Part shown: piece after piece, positions 6,446-13,303 of the stretch | Layout of the letters: every line of letters starts with the position of its first letter | Numbering within the stretch: the first letter of the stretch is position 1 | Origin: JACMOY01 sp046590855 | Lineage (GTDB): Bacteria > Actinomycetota > Actinomycetes > Actinomycetales > Angustibacteraceae | Length of the DNA: 13,309 nucleotides | Assembly (NCBI GenBank): GCA_046590855.1 | Contig: JBKJTJ010000384.1 | Location: 1-13,309, forward strand | Direction: 5' to 3' | Notes under the pieces: model-generated | Seen by the model: only the letters and a program-made list of their open reading frames with translations | Told to the model about the DNA's origin: nothing | The model's database searches: none | Position numbers and translations under genes: made by a program

Positions 6446-7857
6446 GCGGCGGTCTCGGCGGTCGTCAGCGCCGCGACGACGGCGCCCGCCACGAGCAGGC
6501 CGACGCACAGCAGGATCAGCCGGTGGAAACCCGCGTCGAAGACCGCGGGGTGGCCCACCGCGTCGTCGGTGAGCCCGGCCGCGGCCGGCAGCCCGGCCAC
6601 GGCGAGCAGCCCGGCCGTGCGTGCGACGGCGTTGTTGACGCCGGATGCGACGCCGGCGTGGCTGGCGCTCGCCGCCCCCAGCACCGCTGCGGTCAGGGGA
6701 GCCACCGTGAGCGTCAGGCCGAGCCCGAACACCGACACGGCGACCAGCGCCGGCCCCCACCCCGACGCGGGGCCGATCCGCAGGGCGAGCAGCAGCCCCC
6801 CTGCAGCGACCAGTGGGCCGGCCGTCATGAACCAGCGCGCTCCCACGCGATGGGCCGCAGCGCCCACCCGTGCCGACCCGAGCAGCATCAGTGCCGTCAC
6901 CGGCAGCAGCGCCACGCCGGACGCGAGGGGGCTGAACCCCGCGACCACCTGCAGCTCGAGCACCAGCACGAAGAACACCCCGCCGAGAGCCGCGTAGACC
7001 AGCAGGGTCACGACGTTGACGGCAGTGAACAGCCGCGAGGAAAACACGCTCACGGGCACCAGCGGGTGGGGGCTGGTGCGCTCGACGGCGACGAACGCGA
7101 CCAGGGTCGCGACCCCCGCGGCGGTCGCGGTGAGCGTGGCCGCCGAGGCACCACCGGACCCGAGCCCGACCAGACCGTAGGTCACACCGGCCAGGCCCAC
7201 GGCGCCGAGCACCGCGCCGACGACGTCCAGCCGCGGGACGGCGTCGGGGTCGCTGGTCTCGGGGACGTGCCGCAGGCTCACGGCGACGACCACGGCGACC
7301 AGCGGGATGTTGATCAGGAACACCCACCGCCACGACGCGACGTTTAGCAGCCACCCGCCGACGAACGGTCCCGCGGCACCCGCGATCCCTGCGAGGCCCG
7401 ACCACGCGCCGATCGCGCGGGAGCGGTCGCTGTCGGCGAACGAGGCGGAGATGATCGCCAGCGAACCGGGCGTCATCAGGGCGCCGCCGACGCCCTGCAG
7501 CGCCCGTGCGGCGACCAGCACCCACGGCGAGGGCGCCAGCGCGCACAGCAGGGACGCTGTCGCGAACCACACCGCGCCGACCAGGAACACCCGCCGACGT
7601 CCGCGCAGGTCGCCGAGCGAGCCGCCGAGCAGGATGAACGAGGCGAGGGTCAGCGTGTAGCCGTTGACGATCCACTGCAGGGCGCCGAGACCGCCGCCGA
7701 GGTCGCGACCGATGGCGGGCAGCGCGATGTTCACGACGGTCGCGTCCAGCAGGGCGACACCCGAGCCGAGGACGGTCGCGAACAGCACCCAGCGGCCGGC
7801 GGCGTCGTCCAGCCGAAGGTCCGGCGGGGACGGCTGCGAGGGTGCGGCGTGGATCAC
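6430..7857 (-). CDS. MFS transporter, DHA2 (EmrB/QacA-like) drug exporter
   Basis: A 475-residue protein with the layout of a DHA2 (14-helix) H+ antiporter. The first helix contains LLDATVVNIALPAIGRDLG, the DHA2 hallmark with the membrane aspartate; motif A is GSLGDLRGRRRVF (about 79-91), and motif C begins GPFVGGWL with SWRWVFLINIP (175-185) closing helix 5. Such proteins export drugs, dyes or small metabolites from the cytoplasm using the proton gradient; the substrate is not predictable here. I prefer GTG 7857 because a CACAGT box lies 7 nt upstream; GTG 7866 would add three residues (MIP). No Shine-Dalgarno is present, consistent with a leaderless message. It is divergent from the next DHA2 gene with 36 bp between starts, and it ends inside the terminator hairpin. 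Confidence 0.9.
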   Translation of the reverse strand: MIHAAPSQPSPPDLRLDDAAGRWVLFATVLGSGVALLDATVVNIALPAIGRDLGGGLGALQWIVNGYTLTLASFILLGGSLGDLRGRRRVFLVGAVWFATASLLCALAPSPWVLVAARALQGVGGALMTPGSLAIISASFADSDRSRAIGAWSGLAGIAGAAGPFVGGWLLNVASWRWVFLINIPLVAVVVAVSLRHVPETSDPDAVPRLDVVGAVLGAVGLAGVTYGLVGLGSGGASAATLTATAAGVATLVAFVAVERTSPHPLVPVSVFSSRLFTAVNVVTLLVYAALGGVFFVLVLELQVVAGFSPLASGVALLPVTALMLLGSARVGAAAHRVGARWFMTAGPLVAAGGLLLALRIGPASGWGPALVAVSVFGLGLTLTVAPLTAAVLGAASASHAGVASGVNNAVARTAGLLAVAGLPAAAGLTDDAVGHPAVFDAGFHRLILLCVGLLVAGAVVAALTTAETAAPDAP

Positions 7858-7864
7858 GGGAATC

Positions 7865-7870
7865 ACTGTG
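7865..7870 (-). promoter_or_regulatory. Putative -10 box (CACAGT) of the minus-strand MFS gene
   Basis: CACAGT on the minus strand, then GATTCCC (7 nt), then GTG 7857. The plus strand here reads CACTGTG (7864-7870), so the same bases could also serve as a CACTGT box for the divergent transporter. The whole inter-start gap is only 36 bp. Confidence 0.4.
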
Positions 7871-7893
7871 GCAGCCGCGGGGTTGGCGCCGCC

Positions 7894-9414
7894 ATGACGA
7901 CGACGGTGGCCGGCAAGGCGGATGTCGGCTTCCGGTCCGAGCGCGGGCCCGTCCTGATCGCCCTGATGCTCTCGACCGCACTGGTCGCCCTGGACGCCAC
8001 GATCATCGCCACCGCGGTGCCCTCGGTCGTGCGCGACCTCGGCGGCTTCTCGCAGTTCCCGTGGCTGTTCTCGACCTACCTGCTCGCGCAGGCCGTGTCG
8101 GTGCCGATCTACGGCAAGCTCGCCGACGTCGTCGGCCGCAAGCCCGTGATCCTGGCCGGGATCGCGCTGTTCCTGGTCGGCTCGGTGCTGTGCGGGATCG
8201 CCTGGAGTTTGCCCGCGCTGATCGCGTTCCGCGCCGTCCAGGGTCTGGGCGCGGGCGCCGTCCAGCCGATCGCGCTGACGATGGTCGGCGACATGTACTC
8301 GCTCGAGGAGCGCTCGCGGGTGCAGGGCTACCTGGCGAGCGTGTGGGGGATCGCCTCGGTGGTCGGCCCGACGCTCGGTGGGGTGTTCTCCGAGTACGTC
8401 AGCTGGCGGTGGATCTTCTTCGTCAACATCCCGATCGGGGCGCTGGCGGCGTGGATGCTCGTGCGCCGGTTCCACGAGTCGGTCGAGCGCCGTCGGCACA
8501 CGGTCGACTACACCGGTGCCGCGCTGCTGACCCTCGGGTGCTCGCTGGTCATCCTGGCGCTGCTCGAGGGCGGCCAGGCCTGGGCGTGGACGTCGGCGCC
8601 CGGCGTCGTCGTCCCGCTCACCGGTGTGGTGCTGCTCTGGGTGTTCGTGCGGGTCGAGCGGCGAGCCGCCGAGCCGGTGCTGCCCCTGTGGGTGCTCACC
8701 CGCCGGGTGCTCCTGGGCGGCAGCCTGGTCAGCCTGTGCGTCGGGGCGATCCTGATCGGGCTCAGCTCGTACGTGCCCACCTACGTGCAGGGTGTGCTCG
8801 GCACCGGGCCGCTCACGGCAGGCTTCGCCCTCGCCGCGCTGACCGTCGGCTGGCCGATCGCCGCGGCGCTCTCGGGCCGGATCTACCTGCGGATCGGCTT
8901 TCGCGACACGGCCCTGATCGGCACCGCCGTGGTCGTCGCGGGCTCGCTGGGCGCCCTGTGGCTGGGCCAGGACACGTCGGTGTGGGTGGTGGCCGCCTGC
9001 TGCTTCGTCGTCGGCATCGGGATGGGCCTGACGGCCAGCCCCACGCTGGTGGCCGTGCAGTCGGTCGTCGGGTGGCAGGAGCGCGGTGTCGTGACGTCGA
9101 CCAACCTCTTCGCCCGCTCGATCGGGAGTGCCGTGGGCGTCGCGATCTTCGGGGCGATCGCCAACGCGACCGTGACCCAGCGGCTGTCAGCCGCCCCACC
9201 GGCGCTGCGCTCCACCGTTCCGGACGGGGCCGACGCGGCGGCGTCCGTGCTCGGCGCCGGCGACGGCCACAGTGCGGCGGTGATGAGCCTGGTGCGGGCA
9301 GCGCTGTCCGACGCCACCCACTACGTCTTCGTCGCGCTCCTCGTGACGGCGGTGCTGATGGTCGCCGCGCTGCTGCTCATGCCGCGCCGCACCCGCACCC
9401 CCGCTGACACCTGA
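7894..9414 (+). CDS. MFS transporter, DHA2 (14-helix) family exporter
   Basis: A 506-residue protein of the DHA2 family, diverged from its neighbour on the other strand rather than a recent copy. Helix 1 holds ALDATIIATAVPSVV with D34; motif A is GKLADVVGRKP (74-84); motif C starts GPTLGGVF (158-165) and is followed by SWRWIFFVNIP. A large segment near the C-terminus (about residues 440-470, around APPALRSTVPDGADAAASVL) is the extracytoplasmic loop between helices 13 and 14 typical of this subgroup, before the last helix and a basic tail MPRRTRTP. It is an H+-coupled exporter of unknown substrate. ATG 7894 is chosen because the hydrophobic core begins soon after; an upstream GTG at 7849 would run into the divergent gene. 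No Shine-Dalgarno and no CANNNT box at the usual spacing are seen. Confidence 0.9.
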   Translation: MTTTVAGKADVGFRSERGPVLIALMLSTALVALDATIIATAVPSVVRDLGGFSQFPWLFSTYLLAQAVSVPIYGKLADVVGRKPVILAGIALFLVGSVLCGIAWSLPALIAFRAVQGLGAGAVQPIALTMVGDMYSLEERSRVQGYLASVWGIASVVGPTLGGVFSEYVSWRWIFFVNIPIGALAAWMLVRRFHESVERRRHTVDYTGAALLTLGCSLVILALLEGGQAWAWTSAPGVVVPLTGVVLLWVFVRVERRAAEPVLPLWVLTRRVLLGGSLVSLCVGAILIGLSSYVPTYVQGVLGTGPLTAGFALAALTVGWPIAAALSGRIYLRIGFRDTALIGTAVVVAGSLGALWLGQDTSVWVVAACCFVVGIGMGLTASPTLVAVQSVVGWQERGVVTSTNLFARSIGSAVGVAIFGAIANATVTQRLSAAPPALRSTVPDGADAAASVLGAGDGHSAAVMSLVRAALSDATHYVFVALLVTAVLMVAALLLMPRRTRTPADT

Positions 9415-9444
9415 GGGCCTCAAGCCCGGCCACCGCGTGGTCGA

Positions 9445-9463
9445 TGGGGGCTGGTGGCCCCCA
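9445..9463 (+). promoter_or_regulatory. Hairpin presenting the protease start codon in its loop
   Basis: TGGGGGC (9445-9451) pairs perfectly with GCCCCCA (9457-9463); the 5-nt loop TGGTG contains the GTG start (9454-9456) of the metalloprotease gene. The only SD-like bases (GGGGG) are inside the stem. If it folds in the mRNA it should limit initiation. Confidence 0.45.
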
Positions 9464-10236
9464 GCTCGCGCACCGCGACCGCGCTGACCGCGGTGCTCGC
9501 GGTCGCGGTGACCGGCGTCTGCGGTCTGGTCGTGCTGCGCCAGGTGCACGACTCGGGTTCCGCCGGGCTCGGCTACCCGCCGGTGCCCGCGGACGCCCGC
9601 GCCGGTCGGGTGCTCGCCCCGGTCGAGGTGGTCTCCAGCGGGCCCTACCTGGCCGAGCACGTGCTGCCGGGCGGCGTCCCCGCGACGTACGACCCGTGCC
9701 GACCGGTGCACTACGTGGTCGACCCGGCGGCGATGCCCGCAGGCGCAGCCGCCATGCTCGCGGACGCTGCGGCCGCGGTCAGCGCGGCCACCGGGCTGGC
9801 GCTGGTGGACGACGGCAGCACCGACGAGCCCCTCGAGCCACACCGCGAGGTGGTGCAGCGGGCGCGCTACGGCAACCGCTGGGCGCCGGTGCTGATCGGG
9901 TTCAGCGACGCCCGCGGCTACCCGGCCCTCGCCGGTGACGTCGCCGGCGTCGGGGGCAGCTCGCTCGTCCAGCCGCGGGGCCCGGCGTCCGGCCGGCTGG
10001 TCAGCGGCCAGGTCGTCTTCGACGTCGACGTGATCACCGACCTGGTCGCCCGCGGGCACGCCGACCAGGCGCGGGCGATCATGATGCACGAGCTGGGGCA
10101 CGTCGTCGGGCTCGACCACGTCCAGGACCCGGCCCAGCTGATGTACCCGCGCGACCACGGCCTCACCGCGTTCGGACCCGGCGACCTGGAGGGTCTCGCG
10201 GTGATGGGCCACGGCGTCTGCCACACCGACACCTGA
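9454..10236 (+). CDS. Matrixin-type zinc metalloprotease, membrane-anchored or secreted
   Basis: A 260-residue protein with one N-terminal hydrophobic segment (about 9-28) acting as signal anchor or signal peptide, placing the rest outside the cell. The catalytic site is HELGHVVGLDH (212-222): zinc ligands H212, H216 and H222 with general base E213. The Met-turn LMYP (M230) comes shortly after, which is the metzincin/matrixin arrangement. C82 and C256 may form a disulfide. No propeptide cysteine switch or C-terminal targeting domain is visible. It cleaves unknown protein or peptide substrates. The GTG start is supported by the charged n-region just before the hydrophobic segment. The gene follows a DHA2 exporter by 39 bp and lies in a hairpin at its start; it precedes the C-rich/G-rich inverted repeat. 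Confidence 0.87.
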   Translation: MAPSSRTATALTAVLAVAVTGVCGLVVLRQVHDSGSAGLGYPPVPADARAGRVLAPVEVVSSGPYLAEHVLPGGVPATYDPCRPVHYVVDPAAMPAGAAAMLADAAAAVSAATGLALVDDGSTDEPLEPHREVVQRARYGNRWAPVLIGFSDARGYPALAGDVAGVGGSSLVQPRGPASGRLVSGQVVFDVDVITDLVARGHADQARAIMMHELGHVVGLDHVQDPAQLMYPRDHGLTAFGPGDLEGLAVMGHGVCHTDT

Positions 10237-10345
10237 CCCTTCCTCCCCCCACCCGGTTTCCTCCCCCCCCACCGGCGTCGCTGCCCGATATGTCCGCCGC
10301 GGACGCCGGTTCGGCGGAGGAATGCGGGGTGGGCGGAGGAAAGGG
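10237..10345. repeat. Long imperfect C-rich/G-rich inverted repeat with four GGnGGAGGAA units
   Basis: The left arm (10237-10279) and right arm (10302-10345) are about 85% complementary. A perfect 9-bp core, ACCGGCGTC/GACGCCGGT, adjoins the 22-nt centre. Each arm holds two spaced copies of one decamer: GGCGGAGGAA at 10313-10322 and 10332-10341 on the plus strand, and TTCCTCCCCC at 10240-10249 and 10258-10267 as their near-complement. It begins right after the protease stop. It could be a terminator, a binding site or a dispersed repeat. Confidence 0.65.
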
Positions 10346-10366
10346 TGGGGAGGGTGGGTGAGGGGG
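10343..10366 (+). promoter_or_regulatory. G-quadruplex motif in the leader of the EntS-like MFS gene
   Basis: GGGTGGGGAGGGTGGG has four G-runs separated by single bases, followed by TGA and a fifth run of five Gs. Short loops of this kind generally give very stable parallel G4s. It is on the coding strand, 60-80 nt before the TTG start, and its bases border the right arm of the inverted repeat. Confidence 0.55.
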
Positions 10367-10412
10367 AGCGGGAGCGGCGTGTGAGAGGTTGGCGCGCCAC
10401 CGCGCGGGAGGG

Positions 10413-10419
10413 GGAGGGG
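10413..10419 (+). promoter_or_regulatory. Shine-Dalgarno (GGAGGGG) for the EntS-like MFS gene
   Basis: GGAGGGG ends 3 nt before TTG 10423, with its GGAGG core 5 nt away. It supports the TTG over GTG 10381, which also has a purine-rich GGGAG about 6 nt upstream, so the choice is not final. Confidence 0.45.
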
Positions 10420-10422
10420 TCG

Positions 10423-11676
10423 TTGCTGGACGTCGTGCGCCGGGTCGTCGTCGACACGCGGCCGCTGCGCCACCCGGCGTACCGCCTGCTGTTCACGTCC
10501 AGCGTCGTGACGACGGTGGGCAGCCAGCTGACGGCGGTCGCCGTGCCGAAGCAGATCTTCGACGACACCGGCTCGTCGTCCTTCGTCGGGCTGGCCGGCG
10601 CGGTCGCGTTCGTGCCGCTCGTGGTGTTCGCGCTGCTCGGGGGCAGCATCGCGGACGCCGTGGACCGTCGCCGCCTGCTGGTTGCCACGAACGCCGGCAT
10701 CGCCGTGACCTCGGCGGGGCTGTGGCTGCAGGCGACCAGCGCCAACCGCTCGGTGTGGGTGGTGCTGGCGCTGCTGGCCGTGCAGCAGGCCTGCTTCGGG
10801 CTGAACTCCCCGGCGCGCGGCGCCGCGGTGCCGCGCCTGGTGCCGGCGGACGAGCTCCCCGCCGCCCAGGCGCTGACCTCGACCGTGTTCTTCCTGGGCG
10901 CCGTGCTCGGCCCGCTCGCCGCCGGCGCCCTGATCCCGGTGGTGGGACTGCCCGCGCTCTACCTGATCGACACCCTCGCCCTGCTCGTCACCGTCGCGAC
11001 GATGCTGCGGCTGCCGCCGCTGCCGCCGGTCGCGACCGCGGACGGACGACGGCGTCCGATCGGCCCGAGGGCGGTGCTCGAGGGGCTGCAGCACCTGCGG
11101 CTGCACGGCATCCTGCTCGTCTCGATGCTCGCCGACGTGATCGCGATGGTGCTCGGCATGCCCCGGGCGCTGTTCCCTGAGATGGCCGAGCGGACGTTCG
11201 GTGACCCTCCCGGCGGCGGCTTCGCCCTCGGGGTGCTGTTCGCGGCGATCCCCGCCGGGTCGCTGGTGGCGGCGCTGCTCTCGGGCACCTTCACCCGGAT
11301 CCGACGGCAGGGCCTCGCGGTGACGCTAGCGGTGACCACGTGGGGTCTGGCGGTGGTCGGGTTCGGGCTCTCGAGGTCGCTGTGGCTGGGCGCCGCGTGC
11401 CTCGCCGTCGGCGGGGCCGCCGACCTGGTCAGCATGGTGTTCCGCAGCGCAATACTGTCGACCGCCGCCACCGACGAGATGCGCGGCCGCCTGCAGGGCG
11501 TGTTCGTCGTCGTGGTGGCCGGCGGCCCGCGCCTCGCCGACCTGCTCCACGGGACGCTGGGCGCTCTGGTCGGCACGCGCGCGGCGGTCACCGGCGGGGG
11601 AGTGCTCGTCGTGCTGGCCACCCTGGCGCTGGTCGCGGCGGTGCCGGAGTTCCGTGGCTACCGTCCGCCCACCTAG
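10423..11676 (+). CDS. MFS transporter, EntS/MFS_3-like exporter
   Basis: A 417-residue (by this start) 12-helix MFS protein of the EntS-like group, which includes enterobactin and macrolide exporters. The N-terminal DTRPLRHPAYRLLF followed by GSQLTAVAVPKQIFD is characteristic of this group, with motif A as GGSIADAVDRRRLL at the loop between helices 2 and 3. The second half has a matching arrangement with AVGGAADLVSMVFRSAIL and a DEMRGRLQGVF motif, again family-typical. Substrate is unknown; no siderophore synthesis gene lies nearby. The TTG 10423 start follows a GGAGG; GTG 10381 and GTG 10435 are alternatives. The roughly 186-bp leader is unusual for this compact region because it contains the inverted repeat and G4 motif. 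The downstream SDR has its own promoter-like box. Confidence 0.87.
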   Translation: MLDVVRRVVVDTRPLRHPAYRLLFTSSVVTTVGSQLTAVAVPKQIFDDTGSSSFVGLAGAVAFVPLVVFALLGGSIADAVDRRRLLVATNAGIAVTSAGLWLQATSANRSVWVVLALLAVQQACFGLNSPARGAAVPRLVPADELPAAQALTSTVFFLGAVLGPLAAGALIPVVGLPALYLIDTLALLVTVATMLRLPPLPPVATADGRRRPIGPRAVLEGLQHLRLHGILLVSMLADVIAMVLGMPRALFPEMAERTFGDPPGGGFALGVLFAAIPAGSLVAALLSGTFTRIRRQGLAVTLAVTTWGLAVVGFGLSRSLWLGAACLAVGGAADLVSMVFRSAILSTAATDEMRGRLQGVFVVVVAGGPRLADLLHGTLGALVGTRAAVTGGGVLVVLATLALVAAVPEFRGYRPPT

Positions 11677-11692
11677 GCACCGTGCCGAGCGC

Positions 11693-11708
11693 GCCACCGC
11701 CGGGTGGC
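11693..11708 (+). terminator. Short GC hairpin after the EntS-like MFS gene
   Basis: GCCACC (11693-11698) and GGTGGC (11703-11708) form a perfect 6-bp stem with a GCCG tetraloop 16 nt after the stop codon. There is no U-tract, so it may be a weak terminator between the transporter and the SDR gene. Confidence 0.4.
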
Positions 11709-11724
11709 TGTCGGCGGGCCCTGG

Positions 11725-11730
11725 CAGTCT
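11725..11730 (+). promoter_or_regulatory. Putative -10 box (CAGTCT) of leaderless SDR gene
   Basis: CAGTCT then GCGGGC (6 nt) then ATG 11737. It fits the CANNNT-N6-start pattern seen at four other genes, and no Shine-Dalgarno is present. Confidence 0.45.
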
Positions 11731-11736
11731 GCGGGC

Positions 11737-12417
11737 ATGACGGATCTCAGCGGCCTCAGCGTGCTCGTCGTCGGCGCCACCGGGGGGCTGGGCGCGCCGC
11801 TGTCGCGGGGGCTGGCCGCCGCGGGCGCCCGCCTCACGCTCGGCGGCCGGTCCATGCCGCGGCTGCAGGCGCTCGACCTCACCGGAGCCCACCTGGTGAC
11901 CGCGGACGTCCAGCACCCGGCAGCGGGATCCGCCCTGGTGCAGGCGGCGCTGGGCGCCCACGGCGCTCTGGACGGCGTCGTCTACGCGGCCGGTGTGGTC
12001 GCCTTCGGCGGCGTCGGCGACGTGGACGACGACGTCGTCGACGAGCTGCTGCTGGTCAACTACCTCGCCCCCGCGCGGCTGGCCCGCGCGGCGCTGCCGC
12101 ACCTGTCCGCAGGCGGGTTCGTCGTCAACCTCAGTGCCGTCGTGGCCGAGCAGGCGGTGCCCAACATGGGGGCCTACAGCGCGAGCAAGGCCGCGCTGAC
12201 CGCGTTCGACGCCGTCCTGCGGATGGAGGCGCGCCGGTCGAAGGTGCGGGTCATCGACGCGCGGCCCCCGCACACCGAGACCGGGCTGGCGGGCCGGCCG
12301 ATCGCCGGCACCGCGCCGCGCCTGCCCACGGGCCTGTCACCGGACGACGTCGCCGCCCGGATCCTGCGGGCGGTGACGGACGACGAGACCGACCTGCCGT
12401 CGTCCGCGTTCGCCTGA
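11737..12417 (+). CDS. Short-chain dehydrogenase/reductase (SDR) family oxidoreductase
   Basis: A 226-residue Rossmann-fold NAD(P)-dependent oxidoreductase. The cofactor-binding glycine motif is VGATGGLG (12-19), with valine in place of the usual threonine. YAAG (83-86) replaces the classical NNAG. The catalytic residues fit the classical set: N109 in VNYLAP, S133 in NLSAVV, and Y147/K151 in YSASK. The RxPHTETGLAGRPI segment after the active site is the usual substrate loop. It is somewhat shorter than the 250-residue norm. The substrate is unknown. ATG 11737 fits the fold start and the leaderless box; an upstream GTG at 11704 is unlikely. It converges on the beta-hydroxyacid dehydrogenase-like gene 4 bp away. 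Confidence 0.9.
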   Translation: MTDLSGLSVLVVGATGGLGAPLSRGLAAAGARLTLGGRSMPRLQALDLTGAHLVTADVQHPAAGSALVQAALGAHGALDGVVYAAGVVAFGGVGDVDDDVVDELLLVNYLAPARLARAALPHLSAGGFVVNLSAVVAEQAVPNMGAYSASKAALTAFDAVLRMEARRSKVRVIDARPPHTETGLAGRPIAGTAPRLPTGLSPDDVAARILRAVTDDETDLPSSAFA

Positions 12418-12421
12418 GGGG

Positions 12422-13291
12422 TCAGTCCCCGCCCAACCCGAGGTAGAGCGCCGACATGTCAAGGTCGCCGCGACCTGCGGCCACGCCCCGGTCGAGCTCG
12501 CCCGCGACGGCCCGCGCGCCCGCCAGGTCCAGGCCCACCGACTCGGCCGCAGCGAGGATCAGTCCGGCGTCCTTGGCAGCCCCGGCCAGGGTGAAGGCCG
12601 GCGTGAAGTCGCCGGCCAGGGTGCTCGTCCCCTTCAGCCCCACGTAGGGCGCGTCCAGGGCGCCGCCCTTCACGGCCTCCAGGAACAGGGCGGGGTCCAG
12701 GCCCAGCTCGCGGGTCAGCGCCAGCGACTCGCTGATCCCCTGGACGACGGCGAGCACCCAGGCGTTGGCCGCCAGCTTCAGCCGCGACCCCGCCCCGGCG
12801 GGACCCACCCACAGCGTGCGCGCGCCGATCGCGTCGAGCACGGGCGCGCAGGCCTCGCGCGCGTCGTCCGGGCCGCCGGCCAGCACGACGAGGGTGCCGG
12901 CCTCGGCCGGTCCCTTGGTGCCCAGGACGGGTGCGTCCACGAGCACCAGGCCGAGCCGGTCGGCCAGCTCGACGAACCGCTCGGTGGCCTCGACGCCGAC
13001 CGTGGCCGTCTGGATCCACAGCGTCCCCGGCGCCAGGGCGTCGCCGGCGTCGGCCAGGCACTGCTCGGTGGCCTTGGCGTCGAAGAGCATCGTGACCAGC
13101 ACGTCGGCCCCGCGCACGGCCTCGGCGAGGTCGGTGACCACGGTGCACCCCGCCTGCGCCAGGGGAGCGGCGCGCTCAGGGCTGCGGTTCCAGACGCGGG
13201 TGCTGAGCCCGGCAGCGGCCAGGTTGCGGGCCATGCCCGCGCCCATGGTGCCGGTGCCGAGCAGGGTCACGGTGGGGGTGCGTTCGCTCAC
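12422..13291 (-). CDS. NAD(P)-dependent beta-hydroxyacid dehydrogenase-family oxidoreductase (HIBADH/GLYR-like)
   Basis: A 289-residue protein of the 3-hydroxyisobutyrate/6-phosphogluconate dehydrogenase-like superfamily. The N-terminal Rossmann motif is LLGTGTMGAGMARNL (10-24), followed by the W-N-R-S-P-E stretch (34-39), where R36 suggests NADP preference. The substrate-binding block reads DAPVLGTKGPAEAGTL (119-133); most relatives have DAPVSGG here, so the usual serine is leucine. The catalytic lysine region is SRLKLAANAW with K172 and N176. The C-terminal helical domain includes SESLALTRELGLDP. It probably reduces or oxidises a small hydroxy- or imino-acid; the substrate is unknown. The GTG start at 13291 follows a CACAGT box by 6 nt, so a leaderless message is likely. 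It is convergent with the SDR gene. Confidence 0.88.
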   Translation of the reverse strand: MSERTPTVTLLGTGTMGAGMARNLAAAGLSTRVWNRSPERAAPLAQAGCTVVTDLAEAVRGADVLVTMLFDAKATEQCLADAGDALAPGTLWIQTATVGVEATERFVELADRLGLVLVDAPVLGTKGPAEAGTLVVLAGGPDDAREACAPVLDAIGARTLWVGPAGAGSRLKLAANAWVLAVVQGISESLALTRELGLDPALFLEAVKGGALDAPYVGLKGTSTLAGDFTPAFTLAGAAKDAGLILAAAESVGLDLAGARAVAGELDRGVAAGRGDLDMSALYLGLGGD

Positions 13292-13297
13292 GGTGTC

Positions 13298-13303
13298 ACT
13301 GTG
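13298..13303 (-). promoter_or_regulatory. Putative -10 box (CACAGT) of leaderless dehydrogenase gene
   Basis: CACAGT on the minus strand, then GACACC, then GTG 13291. The block CACAGTGAC matches that before the MetE-like gene almost exactly. Any -35 would lie past the window edge. Confidence 0.45.

Noticed and set aside
5717..7981. A 754-codon minus-strand open frame
   Set aside because: It is out of frame with the real minus-strand MFS gene and spans the convergent terminator and opposite-strand genes; the product is Arg-rich with no motif.
7858..8499. Upstream extension of the minus-strand MFS frame (open to 8499)
   Set aside because: The extension has no membrane or domain features and is antisense to the divergent MFS; homology and the CACAGT box support a start at 7857.
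9415..9427. GGGC-CTCAA-GCCC after the second DHA2 gene as a terminator
   Set aside because: A 4-bp stem, weaker than the adjacent start-codon hairpin; insufficient on its own.
9187..11106. A 639-codon open frame on the minus strand opposite the MFS, protease and EntS-like genes
   Set aside because: It is low-complexity Arg/Gly/His/Gln sequence with no domain pattern, antisense to clear genes and crossing the intergenic repeat; an artefact of high GC.
12418..12430. GGGG-TCAGT-CCCC hairpin between the convergent SDR and dehydrogenase genes
   Set aside because: Only a 4-bp stem; too weak to call a terminator although it sits in the right place.
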